Shown in pieces: positions 36,251-45,102 of a stretch of DNA of 64,000 nt. The notes beneath the pieces are model-generated. The model was given only the letters and a program-made list of their open reading frames with translations. It was not told the origin of the DNA and did not search any database. The position numbers were made by a program, and so were the translations under genes. Location of the stretch: assembly GCF_003053845.1 (NCBI RefSeq), contig NZ_QAYG01000014.1:1-64000 (forward strand), in the 5' to 3' direction. Position 1 is the first letter of the stretch. Each line of letters begins with the position of its first letter. This DNA comes from Breoghania corrubedonensis. GTDB lineage: Bacteria; Pseudomonadota; Alphaproteobacteria; Rhizobiales; Stappiaceae.

Positions 36251-36266
36251 GGAATGGTAACCTTCC
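36251..36266. promoter_or_regulatory. Imperfect palindrome in an operon-internal gap
   Basis: GGAATGGTAACCTTCC lies in the 94-bp gap between the enoyl-CoA hydratase stop and the ACAD11-like start. The outer arms extend to AGAGG and CCATCT. It could be an operator for an internal promoter serving the downstream eight genes. Confidence 0.3.
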
Positions 36267-36314
36267 ATCTCGACAAGTCTATCCATAGATTCAATGCATT
36301 AACTACCCGGCTTG

Positions 36315-37094
36315 CTACCGGTTCTTCCATTCCGGCGGGCGCTTCTCGACGAAGGCGCTGACACCCTCGCGAAAGTCCTCCGTCTCCCGCAAATCCGCCA
36401 GCACCTGCCGGCTGTAGAGCAGGCTGGTGCGCAGGTTTTCAATGTCATCCATATGCCGCAGCACACGCAGTGTGGCGCGGATCGAGGACGGCGAGACCGC
36501 CGCGATCTCGCGGGCCTTCTCCAGGGCGCGCTCCGTCACCGTGCCAGGCTCGGTGACCTCGTTCACGAAGCCCAGACGCAGGCCTTCCTCTGCCGAGACG
36601 CGGCGCCCGGTCAAAAGCATGTCGACCGCCGGTTTGCGGCCGATCTGGCGGGTAAGGCGCTGCACGCCACCCGTCGCGGCAAAGAAGCCGACCCTGGGCT
36701 CGGGCAACGCAAAGGTCGCGTCACGGGATGCAAGGATGATGTCACAGGCAAGCGCGGTCTCGAAGCCTCCCCCCATGGCCACGCCGTTGACGGCCGCAAT
36801 GATCGGCTTTTCCAGATCGAGCCGCAAGGTCAGCCCGGCAAAACCACTGGCCGGCGGCTTCATCTTGCCGCCCTGGGCGGTGTATTTCAGATCGTTGCCG
36901 GCGGAAAAGGCCCGCTCCCCGGCGCCGGTCAATACCGCCACCCACAAATCCGGATCCGCTGCGAAATCGTCCCAGATCCGGGACATCTCGTGATGCATCG
37001 GCGCATGCACCGCGTTCATCACATCGGGCCGGTTCATAGTGACGATCAGGATGCGGCCGTCGCGCTCCACCTGACAGAATTCATATTCCATCAC
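36315..37094 (-). CDS. Enoyl-CoA hydratase/isomerase family protein
   Basis: The 259-residue crotonase-fold enzyme has the oxyanion-hole segments ERAFSAGNDLKYTA (about 60-73) and AVNGVAMGGGFETALACDIILAS, with the catalytic-type acidic position in LPEPRVGF. It hydrates alpha-beta-unsaturated acyl-CoA to 3-hydroxyacyl-CoA. Its start overlaps the stop of the 3-hydroxyacyl-CoA dehydrogenase gene by 4 bp, matching two consecutive steps. Confidence 0.91.
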   Translation of the reverse strand: MMEYEFCQVERDGRILIVTMNRPDVMNAVHAPMHHEMSRIWDDFAADPDLWVAVLTGAGERAFSAGNDLKYTAQGGKMKPPASGFAGLTLRLDLEKPIIAAVNGVAMGGGFETALACDIILASRDATFALPEPRVGFFAATGGVQRLTRQIGRKPAVDMLLTGRRVSAEEGLRLGFVNEVTEPGTVTERALEKAREIAAVSPSSIRATLRVLRHMDDIENLRTSLLYSRQVLADLRETEDFREGVSAFVEKRPPEWKNR

Positions 37095-38401
37095 GCAGCC
37101 TTTCCCTGTTGGCCGATCGTCTTCAGACCGCCGAAATCGAGGTCGAGGAACGATCCGCCTTCATCCGAAAGCCGACGCAAACCCTCGGCAGGCGCGAACC
37201 CGGCATCTTCCGCGCCAAGCGCTTCCATCTTCGCCAGGATCGCCGCTGCTCCGACCTTATCGGCCCAGTACATCGGACCTCCCGTCTCGGCCGGCCAGCC
37301 ATAGCCGTTGAGCCAGACGACGTCGATGTCGGAAGGCCGCTGTGCCTTGTTCTCCTGAAGGATCCTGACCCCCTCGTTGACCATTGGGTAAAGACAGGTC
37401 GTGACGATCTCATCCGCCGAAACCTGGCGCGGTCTAGCGCCCGTGATCTCGCGGATCACCCGGGCCGTGACCTCGGACGGCACGCCCTCGCGGCCCTCGT
37501 AGTCGTACCAGCCCGCCGCCGTTTTCTGGCCGCGACGCCCCATCTCGCAAAGTGCGTCGCGCACGGGATATTCGGTCGTCTTGCCCGGTGCCCAGCCGAT
37601 GTCGAGCCCGGCCAGATCCGACATCTGGAACGGCCCCATGCGAAAGCCGAAATCGTTGATCGCCTTGTCGATGTCCCACGGCATCACGCCGGAGAACATC
37701 AGTTTTTCAGCCTGAAGGCGACGCGCCCTGAGCATTCGGTTGCCGACGAACCCCCAGCAGACGCCGACCAGAACGGCCACCTTGCCAATGGTTTTTGCCA
37801 GATCCATGCCGGTCGCGACCACATCGTCGGCCGTATGACGAGCGCGCACGATCTCCAGGAGCTTCATGACGTTGGCAGGAGAGAAGAAATGCAGTCCGAT
37901 GACATCCTGCGGCCGAGACGTCACCGAGGCGATTTCGTCGATGTCGAGCGCAGAGGTATTCGTCGCCAGGATCGCGCCAGCCTTCGCGGCGGCGTCGAGA
38001 TCGGCGAAGATCTTCTTCTTGAGGTCGATGTCCTCGAACACCGCCTCGATGATCAGGTCACACTCGGCCAGTGACGCCATGTCGAGAACGCCTTCGATCC
38101 GGCCCATGCGCGCCTCGAGTTCGTCTTGCGTGAACCGGCCCTTGTCGGCGCTGCGCTGATAGTTGCCGCGAATGATACCAAGTCCGCGATCAAGCGCTTG
38201 TTGCGTGGTCTCGAGGATCTTCACCGGGATGCCGGCCGTGGCGAAATTCATCGCGATGCCGCCGCCCATGGTGCCAGCTCCAAGAATGCCAACCGACCGC
38301 ACGGGACGACGCGGCAGATCGCGCCCGATCCCCGGCACTTCCCATGCCCGCGCCCCGGCCCCGGCCACATAGTCGGCGGCGTTTTCGACTGTCTTCCTCA
38401 T
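37091..38401 (-). CDS. 3-hydroxyacyl-CoA dehydrogenase (FadJ/FadB dehydrogenase part)
   Basis: A 436-residue protein with the NAD motif [18 protein letters not shown] (about 37-54), [31 protein letters not shown] and [17 protein letters not shown]. It resembles the C-terminal dehydrogenase half of the FadB multifunctional enzyme without the hydratase half, which is supplied by the next gene. It heads the minus-strand catabolic operon and is divergent from an enoyl-CoA hydratase gene across a region with two palindromic operator candidates. Confidence 0.93.
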   Translation of the reverse strand: MRKTVENAADYVAGAGARAWEVPGIGRDLPRRPVRSVGILGAGTMGGGIAMNFATAGIPVKILETTQQALDRGLGIIRGNYQRSADKGRFTQDELEARMGRIEGVLDMASLAECDLIIEAVFEDIDLKKKIFADLDAAAKAGAILATNTSALDIDEIASVTSRPQDVIGLHFFSPANVMKLLEIVRARHTADDVVATGMDLAKTIGKVAVLVGVCWGFVGNRMLRARRLQAEKLMFSGVMPWDIDKAINDFGFRMGPFQMSDLAGLDIGWAPGKTTEYPVRDALCEMGRRGQKTAAGWYDYEGREGVPSEVTARVIREITGARPRQVSADEIVTTCLYPMVNEGVRILQENKAQRPSDIDVVWLNGYGWPAETGGPMYWADKVGAAAILAKMEALGAEDAGFAPAEGLRRLSDEGGSFLDLDFGGLKTIGQQGKAA

Positions 38402-38587
38402 GGTGATCGCTCACTGAATTCGGGCAAAGACCGAAAACCGGCGAGCGCGCCGGCACATCGCCGAGCACAGGCGAAATCGCCCGCGGCTACGGCTGGACCG
38501 CAATGCAGCTCGCGCGGTTGGTTCCCTCCCGGGTTTCAACCTCCCGACTGAACAAATCGGCTGCGAACCTCCCGCTCGCCGTCCAGC

Positions 38588-38603
38588 CCTGACGCTTGTC
38601 AGG
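38588..38603. promoter_or_regulatory. Palindromic operator candidate CCTGAC-N4-GTCAGG (left copy)
   Basis: CCTGACGCTTGTCAGG, perfect 6-bp half-sites. It lies 187 bp before the start of the minus-strand operon at 38401 and 158 bp before the + start at 38761. Confidence 0.65.
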
Positions 38604-38711
38604 ATTTGCAGATCACCCTTCGAAAGGCAAGCGGAAATTACGATCACTCTGTCATCACGCAACGTGAGACGCCGGATTGACCAATCGCCTGCGGACGTCT
38701 ACGAATCTAAT

Positions 38712-38727
38712 CCTGACATTTGTCAGG
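38712..38727. promoter_or_regulatory. Palindromic operator candidate CCTGAC-N4-GTCAGG (right copy)
   Basis: CCTGACATTTGTCAGG, flanked by T and A so that the perfect arms extend to seven bases. It lies 34 bp before the ATG at 38761, a position expected for a repressor overlapping a promoter or transcription start. Confidence 0.7.
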
Positions 38728-38760
38728 ACAGTGCTAAGACCAGGACAAGAAGGGGAGATC

Positions 38761-39603
38761 ATGGCCGGTTATCAGGAGATTCTCGTCGAAAAGGCGGCGC
38801 GCATCGCGACGATCACGCTCAATCGCCCCGACCGGTTGAACGCCTGGACGCCGCGTATGGCGGACGAGGTGCGTCACGCCACTGGTCAGGCGGGGCACGA
38901 TCCCGACGTTCGCTGCATCATCGTGACCGGTGCCGGACGTGGCTTTTGCGCCGGCGCCGAAGTTCAGAACCTCGAGATCACCGCAAGCCGTGGCAAGAGC
39001 CGGGGCGAAGAGGTACTGCACCCGGACGACATTGCCTTCGAAAATGCTCCCGGGCCCGATCTCACAGGGCTGTTTCCCGGGCGCTTCGGCTATCTCTTTG
39101 ACTGCCCCAAACCCGTCATTGCCGCCATCAACGGTGCCTGTGCCGGGATCGGGCTCGTTTTCACCCTCTATTGCGATTTCCGCTTTGCCGCCGAGGACGC
39201 CAAGTTAACCACCGCCTTCGCCGCCCGCGGCCTGATCGCCGAGCATGGCAGCGCCTGGCTCCTGCCGCGCCTTGTGGGCGAACAGACCGCGCTTGACCTG
39301 ATGCTCACGTCTCGCAAGTTTCTCGGCGCCGAAGCCGCAGCCCTTGGCCTTGTGAATTCAGCGGTTCCAAGCGAGCGGCTGATGGAAACGGCACGCGAAG
39401 CCGCAGCCCACCTCGCAGTGATGTCCTCTCCACGCTCCATGGCCGTGATGAAGCGCCAGATCCGCGCGGCACGTCTGCAGGATTTCGGCACGGCCCTCGC
39501 AGTGGCTGATGCGGAAATGCATGAAAGCTTCGGCGCGGCGGATTTCCGGGAGGGCGTGACGAGCCTTGTCGAGCGCCGGACACCGGCCTTTCCAGACCTC
39601 TGA
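38761..39603 (+). CDS. Enoyl-CoA hydratase/isomerase family protein
   Basis: A 280-residue crotonase-family enzyme: ITLNRPDRLNAWTPRM, oxyanion-hole segments GRGFCAGAEVQ and INGACAGIGLVFTLYCDFRFA, then FAARGLIAEHGSAWLLPRLVG, where the Glu of AEHG is at the catalytic position. The ATG at 38761 has AAGGGGAG eight bases upstream. It is co-transcribed with the APH-type kinase gene 17 bp downstream and is divergent from the main operon. It could act on a branched or hydroxylated enoyl-CoA. Confidence 0.91.
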   Translation: MAGYQEILVEKAARIATITLNRPDRLNAWTPRMADEVRHATGQAGHDPDVRCIIVTGAGRGFCAGAEVQNLEITASRGKSRGEEVLHPDDIAFENAPGPDLTGLFPGRFGYLFDCPKPVIAAINGACAGIGLVFTLYCDFRFAAEDAKLTTAFAARGLIAEHGSAWLLPRLVGEQTALDLMLTSRKFLGAEAAALGLVNSAVPSERLMETAREAAAHLAVMSSPRSMAVMKRQIRAARLQDFGTALAVADAEMHESFGAADFREGVTSLVERRTPAFPDL

Positions 39604-39620
39604 CAACAGGCAGCTTCTGG

Positions 39621-40709
39621 ATGACCGTATCCTTGTCCCACGACTTGCAGCCACCGCATCCCGCACACCGTTTCGACGCTCAGGCGTTACGCCGTTGGCT
39701 CGCGGACACATTTGGCGACGATCCCGGCCCTCTCGACGTGCGGCAATTCGAGGGTGGCATGTCGAACCCGACCTTCCTGATCACGACGGAAATCAGCGAG
39801 CGATGGGTGCTGCGCAAGAAGCCACCGGGCTCCTTGCTACCGAAAGCCCATGCCGTGGATCGCGAACATCGGATCATGTCCGCCCTCGCCGACACGCGTG
39901 TCCCGGTGCCACGGATGCGAGCCTATTGTGATGACAGGGAGGTAATCGGGGTTGAGTTCTTCCTGATGGAATATGTCGAAGGCCGAGTGGTATCCGATCC
40001 GGGAATGTCCGGCATCCAGCCCGCCCAGCGCCGCGAGATCGCCTTCGCTCTCGTCGATACGCTCGCCTGCCTGCACAATCTCGACTGGAGACACCTCGGT
40101 CTTGCCGACTACGGCCGACCGGAAGGCTTCATGGCCCGGCAGGTACGACGCTGGTCAGGACAGTACGATGCAGCCAAGACCGCGCTACCCGCATCGCTCG
40201 ACCATTCCGACATGGACTGGCTGCGCGACTGGTTGGCTGAGCACGGCAGCGTCGCCGACAATGCCACCATCGTTCATGGCGACTTCCGGCTGGGAAACGT
40301 CATCCTTCATCCCCGCGACGCGCGCCCGCTGGCGGTACTCGACTGGGAGCTGTCTACGATAGGCCATCCACTGTCGGACCTCGCCTATCTGATGCTGCCC
40401 TACCACCTCCCGCGCAGGCTGCCTCAGTTCCCCGACCTGAGAGAAAACGGGCTGCCGACCGAACGGGAGATCCTCAACCGCTATGCTCAGGCGACGGGAA
40501 GAGCTGTCATGAACGATTGGCCGCTCTTCCTCGCCTTTTCGTGCTTTCGATACGCCGCCATCGTCCATGGCGTGGCCGCGCGAGCCGCACAGGGAAATGC
40601 GAGCAGCGCCCGTGCTGACCCTACGCGCGACGCGAACCGCGCTATGGCCGTAGCCTCGTTGGGACGGGAGATCGCTGCATCATGCAGGTTCGGCGGCACG
40701 GCGCATTAG
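39621..40709 (+). CDS. APH-fold phosphotransferase (ACAD10/11 N-domain and LvaA-like)
   Basis: The 362-residue kinase-like protein has a phosphate-binding loop FEGGMSNPTFLI, the ATP lysine in WVLRKKPPG, the catalytic loop HGDFRLGN and the metal-binding LDWELSTIGHPLSDLAYL. This family forms the N-terminal half of animal ACAD10/ACAD11 and the stand-alone LvaA that phosphorylates 4-hydroxyvaleryl-CoA. Together with the ACAD11-like dehydrogenase at 34910-36220 it suggests catabolism of 4-hydroxy acids. It is not likely to be an antibiotic-resistance gene. Confidence 0.88.
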   Translation: MTVSLSHDLQPPHPAHRFDAQALRRWLADTFGDDPGPLDVRQFEGGMSNPTFLITTEISERWVLRKKPPGSLLPKAHAVDREHRIMSALADTRVPVPRMRAYCDDREVIGVEFFLMEYVEGRVVSDPGMSGIQPAQRREIAFALVDTLACLHNLDWRHLGLADYGRPEGFMARQVRRWSGQYDAAKTALPASLDHSDMDWLRDWLAEHGSVADNATIVHGDFRLGNVILHPRDARPLAVLDWELSTIGHPLSDLAYLMLPYHLPRRLPQFPDLRENGLPTEREILNRYAQATGRAVMNDWPLFLAFSCFRYAAIVHGVAARAAQGNASSARADPTRDANRAMAVASLGREIAASCRFGGTAH

Positions 40710-40773
40710 CCCCACCGTACCGCCTGAGATCAAAGCGCGTGACAAGGTTGACGGCGATCGGGATTACACCAAT

Positions 40774-40789
40774 CCTGATCATTGTCAGG
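40774..40789. promoter_or_regulatory. Palindromic operator candidate before the TAXI TRAP operon
   Basis: CCTGATCATTGTCAGG differs from a perfect CCTGAC-N4-GTCAGG in one half-site base. It lies 120 bp before the ATG at 40909, similar to the 130 bp of the site before the DctPQM operon. Confidence 0.6.
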
Positions 40790-40908
40790 CGGTCGGTTGG
40801 CAGCCCGCCACACCTGTGGAACTGGAACGCGCCGCACGGTTTCCGACCGCAGAAGTCGGTACCGGCACAAGCGTCGTAGAATGCCAACGGACCTGAGGGA
40901 GGACATTC

Positions 40909-42090
40909 ATGAAAACGATCCGCATTCTTGCCGCAGCGCTTGTTACGACAATTTTCCAGATCTCGCCGTCAATTGCCCAGCAGACCTACGAATGGCCGCG
41001 ACTTGTGGTGATCGGAACCCCGGGCACAACGACAGGCAGCTTCGCCTCGACCAACGGTTGGGCCCCGGTATTGCAGCGCGACAAGGGCATCTCCGTGCGC
41101 ATCGTGCCGGAAGGCAACGAGATGGCCCGATACCAGCGCCTGACGACGAAGAAGACGATCCAGATCGCCTCGACTTCGGCGTCGGAAATTCGTAGCCAGA
41201 TTGAGGGTATCGGCGCCTATGGCTCGGTTCCCGCCCATCCGATGCGGATCCTGTGGCACCACAACGACACACCCTGGGGTTATGTGACCTCGGCAACGTC
41301 CGACCTGAAAAGCCTCAAGGATCTCGCCAAGGGCGGCTACCGGGTATCCGTGGGCGTTTTCTCTCCTGCGCTGGTCACTGCGGTAAAGGAGGGGCTTCCC
41401 GCCTTCGCGGGCCTGAGCCCCGAAGAGGCGGAAGAACGATTTATCTTCGTGCCAGCCTCAAGCTACGCAGAAAACTGCCGCTCGGTCGTCGAAGGCAAGG
41501 CCGATGTCGCTTTATGCTCGCCGATCAGTTCGCTGCTGTCGGAAATGGAGGCAGCACCCGGCGGCATCAGATGGCTGGAGATGGACGAAGAAGACATCGA
41601 GGCCTGGAAGGGATATATCGCCGCCCGCCCGATGCTGATCCCGAACAAGATCTCGATGGGTGTCGAAAGCGCCAGAGGCGTGGAGGGCTCAACCTCGAAC
41701 TTCCTGTATATGGTCGCCGCGGATGCCGATCCCGAGTTCGCCTACAACATGGCGAAATGGCTTGCGGGCTCCTATGACGGCTACAAGTCGACCCACCCGC
41801 TGGCCTCTCGCATGTCCGCAGACATATTCCGCGCCTATCTCGACCGGACGCCGCTTCCCGTCCACGAAGGCACTGTCCGCTATCTCAAGGAAGCAGGACT
41901 GTGGAGCCCGGCTGACGAGGCCCGGAACGCAGAAGCCATAACGAGAATGGATTCCTGGGTCGCCGCCCGTCAGGCGGCGCTGGTGGAAGCGCGTGAGGCA
42001 GGCATCGCCCCATCTCCCGACAATCCGGATTTCGTCACCATCCTGGATAAGCACACCTCGGAGCTATCGCGATTCCGTTCGCGCCTGTGA
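40909..42090 (+). CDS. TAXI-family TRAP transporter solute-binding protein
   Basis: The 393-residue binding protein has a signal peptide (MKTIRILAAALVTTIFQISP, cleavage after SIAQ) and TAXI features: VVIGTPGTTTGSFASTNG near the N-terminus, VRIVPEGNEMARYQRLTT, and the C-terminal ADPEFAYNMAKWLAGSYDGYKSTHP. It delivers substrate to the fused permease encoded next. The substrate is unknown; control by the same palindrome as the acyl-CoA genes suggests that it imports the acid they degrade. Confidence 0.9.
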   Translation: MKTIRILAAALVTTIFQISPSIAQQTYEWPRLVVIGTPGTTTGSFASTNGWAPVLQRDKGISVRIVPEGNEMARYQRLTTKKTIQIASTSASEIRSQIEGIGAYGSVPAHPMRILWHHNDTPWGYVTSATSDLKSLKDLAKGGYRVSVGVFSPALVTAVKEGLPAFAGLSPEEAEERFIFVPASSYAENCRSVVEGKADVALCSPISSLLSEMEAAPGGIRWLEMDEEDIEAWKGYIAARPMLIPNKISMGVESARGVEGSTSNFLYMVAADADPEFAYNMAKWLAGSYDGYKSTHPLASRMSADIFRAYLDRTPLPVHEGTVRYLKEAGLWSPADEARNAEAITRMDSWVAARQAALVEAREAGIAPSPDNPDFVTILDKHTSELSRFRSRL

Positions 42091-42103
42091 CGCAACCGCT
42101 ACG

Positions 42104-42124
42104 GCAGGCGCCTTAGCGCCCTGC
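42104..42124 (+). terminator. Intercistronic hairpin after the TAXI binding-protein gene
   Basis: GCAGGCGC pairs with GCGCCCTGC around a CTTA loop with one bulged base. No T-run follows, so it is probably a mRNA-stabilising or attenuating element between binding protein and permease. Confidence 0.45.
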
Positions 42125-42154
42125 GGCATCACCGCGAATTCAGGAGCATTCGAA

Positions 42155-44107
42155 ATGGCTCACGACGAGACTATCGCGGCATTGACGACCCCCGGGCCAT
42201 CCCGAGACGTTGATACCAGGCTTCCCACATCCGAGATTACCCGGCTCGGCACGCCATACTCCTTGTGGAGCATCGTTTTCACCGTCCTCTGCATCCTCGG
42301 CCTTGCGCTCGGCATCACCTATACTTTCGGCATCCGGATTTCCAGAACGGTAATGCTCGAAGGCCGGTATTACTGGATGTTCATCGGTCTCTTCACAGCG
42401 GCCGCCTTCATCGCCATTCCCGCCCATCGCGGCGCGATGCGGGTCCCCTTCTACGACATCGTGGCGGCGCTGACGGCACTCGGGCTTGCTTTCTGGATCT
42501 CGACGAACGCCTGGAACATCGCAATGTTCGGTTGGGCGAACGTTCCCGCCGGCATTGTCATGTGGCTTCTCTTGCTGGAGGTCGCGCGGCGATCCGGGGG
42601 GCCGGCCTTCTTCCTTGTCGTGTTGCTGCTTGGCCTGTTTCCGCTCGTGGCCGACAGGATGCCCGGGCTCCTGATGGGAATTCCCTACGATTTCCCGTCC
42701 ATGATCGAGGCTCACGTGTTCCGGCCGGAAGGCCTCATGGGCATCACCACCAAGATCGTGGCGGAGATTGTCCTGGGCTTCCTTGTCTTCGCCGGCGTTC
42801 TCATCGCCACCGGCGCAGGTGAGTTCTTCATAGATCTCTCCAATGCCGGTTTCGGCAGATACCGTGGCGGGCCTGCCAAGGTCTCCGTCGTTGCCTCCGC
42901 ATTCTTCGGCTCGCTATCCGGTTCGGTCTTTTCCAACATTGCCGGCACCGGCACCATCACCATCCAGACCATGAAGCGCGGCGGATACCCGGCTCACTAT
43001 GCGGCCGCGATAGAGGCATGCGCGTCGATGGGGGGCGTGGTCATGCCGCCGGTCATGGGTGCGATCGCCTTTGTCATGGCCATTACCATCGGCGTTTCCT
43101 ATTCCACCGTATTGCTCGCAGCGATCCTGCCGTCCTTTCTGTTCTATTTCGGGCTGCTGCTGCAGGTCGATGCCTACGCCGCCCGCAACGGACTGAAGGG
43201 ACAGAAAGATCAGGGCGTCGCCGTCCGCAGCATTCTCTCACGCGGCTGGCCGTTTCTGCTCGTGCTCGGCTTTCTGATCTGGGGACTGCTGATCATGCGC
43301 TGGGAGTATTATACGCCGTGGTATGCCTCAGCCTTGATGCTGGGCCTGGGATTCTTCAGCGCGGCGACCCGCCCCTCCCCCGACCGCCTGTTCCGCATGG
43401 CGCGGCAGATCGGCGTGCTGGTCACCCAGACGTCCGCCATCATCCTGCCGATCGCCTTTGTCGTCAGCGGCCTCACCATAACGGGCGTGACCGGCTCGAT
43501 GACATCGGGACTGATCGCGCTCGGCGGCGACAACCTGTTCCTCGTCATAGCGCTCGGCGTCCTCGCCTGCTTCATCATGGGGCTCGCAGGACTGGCGATC
43601 ATCGCCTACATCTTCCTGGCGGTTACGCTCGCGCCCGCGATCATTCAGCTCGGCGGACTGAACGAAGTCGCCGTTCATTTCTTCATCGTCTACTACGCGA
43701 TGCTGTCGGCGATTACCCCACCGGTTGGCGCTGCGGCGTTCCTTGCCGCAACCATTGCCGGAGCACCACCCATGAAGACATCCTTCACGGCGATGCGGCT
43801 CGGGGTCGTCATCTATTTCGTGCCATTGTTCTTCCTGTTTCAGCCGGCGCTGGTGCTGCAGGGCGATCTCCTGCCGCTGGTCCACATACTTCCCTCGATC
43901 ATCATCGGAATCATGCTGATTTCAGCCGGGCTGGAGAGCTACCTGATCGGCATTGGCCGGGTCCGGCCTATCTTGCGCCTTCCGCTTGCCGCAGCCGGCT
44001 TCGCCGTGAGCTTTCCCGGCCTTTGGACAACGCTTGCGGGAGGAATGGCGTCAGCGCTGCTTGTGCTGCTGGTCTGGACGGACAATCGCAGGCCTGCAAC
44101 GACATGA
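42155..44107 (+). CDS. TRAP transporter fused permease (DctQ-DctM type)
   Basis: A 650-residue permease in which small and large subunits are fused, as is usual with TAXI binding proteins. Early helices occupy about 28-130. The DctM-like core includes GGPAKVSVVASAFFGSLSGS, FSNIAGTGTITIQTMKRGG and CASMGGVVMPPVMGAIAFV, with AITPPVGAAAFLAATIAG later. ATG 42155 is used (CAGGAG 12 bases upstream); a longer frame enters the preceding gene. It partners the TAXI protein. Confidence 0.9.
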   Translation: MAHDETIAALTTPGPSRDVDTRLPTSEITRLGTPYSLWSIVFTVLCILGLALGITYTFGIRISRTVMLEGRYYWMFIGLFTAAAFIAIPAHRGAMRVPFYDIVAALTALGLAFWISTNAWNIAMFGWANVPAGIVMWLLLLEVARRSGGPAFFLVVLLLGLFPLVADRMPGLLMGIPYDFPSMIEAHVFRPEGLMGITTKIVAEIVLGFLVFAGVLIATGAGEFFIDLSNAGFGRYRGGPAKVSVVASAFFGSLSGSVFSNIAGTGTITIQTMKRGGYPAHYAAAIEACASMGGVVMPPVMGAIAFVMAITIGVSYSTVLLAAILPSFLFYFGLLLQVDAYAARNGLKGQKDQGVAVRSILSRGWPFLLVLGFLIWGLLIMRWEYYTPWYASALMLGLGFFSAATRPSPDRLFRMARQIGVLVTQTSAIILPIAFVVSGLTITGVTGSMTSGLIALGGDNLFLVIALGVLACFIMGLAGLAIIAYIFLAVTLAPAIIQLGGLNEVAVHFFIVYYAMLSAITPPVGAAAFLAATIAGAPPMKTSFTAMRLGVVIYFVPLFFLFQPALVLQGDLLPLVHILPSIIIGIMLISAGLESYLIGIGRVRPILRLPLAAAGFAVSFPGLWTTLAGGMASALLVLLVWTDNRRPATT

Positions 44108-44155
44108 CCCGGGCGGCCAGCCGAAGCTGGCTCCGGCCAAACACCGTGCCCGGCG

Positions 44156-44830
44156 TCAACCCTGCGGCTGATCCACCACCTGGCGGATCATCGCCGCGGC
44201 GGCCGCCGAGGTCGCGTGAACAATGACGTCTACGGGAAGTTCCGTTTGCAACCAGCTCCGCATCGGACCGAATGTTGCCAGGTAGACCAGAAGATTGGCC
44301 AGGATCTCGAAACGGGGGTCCCCCTCCCCAAGAGAAAAGCGTTTGCGCAATTCTCCCGCAGCATCCTCGATCAGCGTCCGTTCGCGCTCCCGCATCGCCT
44401 GGCGATCGACTTTCTGCATGTGCGGGACAGTGCGATAGACAAGCAGCGCGCCCATGCCCTTCTTGTCCCAGGTTTCGCGGTAATATTCACGAAGGACGTC
44501 CTCCAGATCGCGATCGGTCTGGCCCAGCAACGACGGCAAGGTCGGAACATCCGTGCGAAACCAGAGCTGGTTCAGCAAACGTCGCAGAATATCGTTCTTG
44601 TTGGCGATGTAGTCATAGATGCTGGCCTGGTTGACGCCCGAGCGCGCACAGATATCGCGGATGGTAGTGGACGCGAAACCTTTTTCCAGAAACAGTTCCA
44701 GCGCGGCATCGCAGATCTGCTCGCGCCGCCTCTGCTTCAGCGTCTCGTTCTGGACGACCCGGATATCGGCCTCGTTGAGGGCGGCGCTCTTCTCGTCGCC
44801 ATTGATGCCTGGTTCGTCCTTGTCTGCCAC
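44156..44830 (-). CDS. TetR-family transcriptional regulator
   Basis: The 224-residue regulator has an N-terminal helix-turn-helix (RREQICDAALELFLEKGFASTTIRDICARSGVNQASIYDYIANKNDIL) and a C-terminal ligand domain with a TetR_C33-like look (VYRTVPHMQKVDRQAMRERERTLIEDA). It converges on the TRAP permease gene, 48 bp apart. As the only regulator in the acyl-CoA island it is the best candidate to bind the CCTGAC-N4-GTCAGG palindromes. A CoA-thioester inducer would be typical. A half-site (ATGTCAGG) occurs in its own leader near 44857-44864. Confidence 0.88.
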   Translation of the reverse strand: MADKDEPGINGDEKSAALNEADIRVVQNETLKQRRREQICDAALELFLEKGFASTTIRDICARSGVNQASIYDYIANKNDILRRLLNQLWFRTDVPTLPSLLGQTDRDLEDVLREYYRETWDKKGMGALLVYRTVPHMQKVDRQAMRERERTLIEDAAGELRKRFSLGEGDPRFEILANLLVYLATFGPMRSWLQTELPVDVIVHATSAAAAAMIRQVVDQPQG

Positions 44831-45102
44831 GTCGTCGCTCCGATTGCTTCACCGGCAATGTCAGGTTGAATACCCGCTCGATGCTGGCCTTGCAATGAGG
44901 AGAAACCAGCGCGAACGCCTTCGTGGGCTCCATTCCTGCCACCCCTCGCAAACAACCGGCACAAGTATGATCTCCTGCACCCGAATGGCAGGAAGGAAGT
45001 TACCTGCAAGCCCCACCGCTAGAGCATGTTCCGGGACGTTCATTTGTCCCGTGAGGTTCCTTTACAGCGATGCAAGCCGGCAACCACGGGTAGTGGCGCC
45101 CC

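Larger units (their letters stand above)
38402..38760. other. Divergent control region of the acyl-CoA catabolic island
   Basis: The 359-bp gap between two divergent operons has no gene. It holds two copies of the CCTGAC-N4-GTCAGG palindrome (38588-38603 and 38712-38727), 124 bp apart. One lies nearer each promoter, which is suitable for joint control of both directions. Confidence 0.65.

Noticed and set aside
39621-40709. Aminoglycoside resistance phosphotransferase
   Set aside because: The APH fold is real, but the sequence type and the neighbouring ACAD11-like dehydrogenase and hydratase indicate an acyl-CoA kinase-like role.
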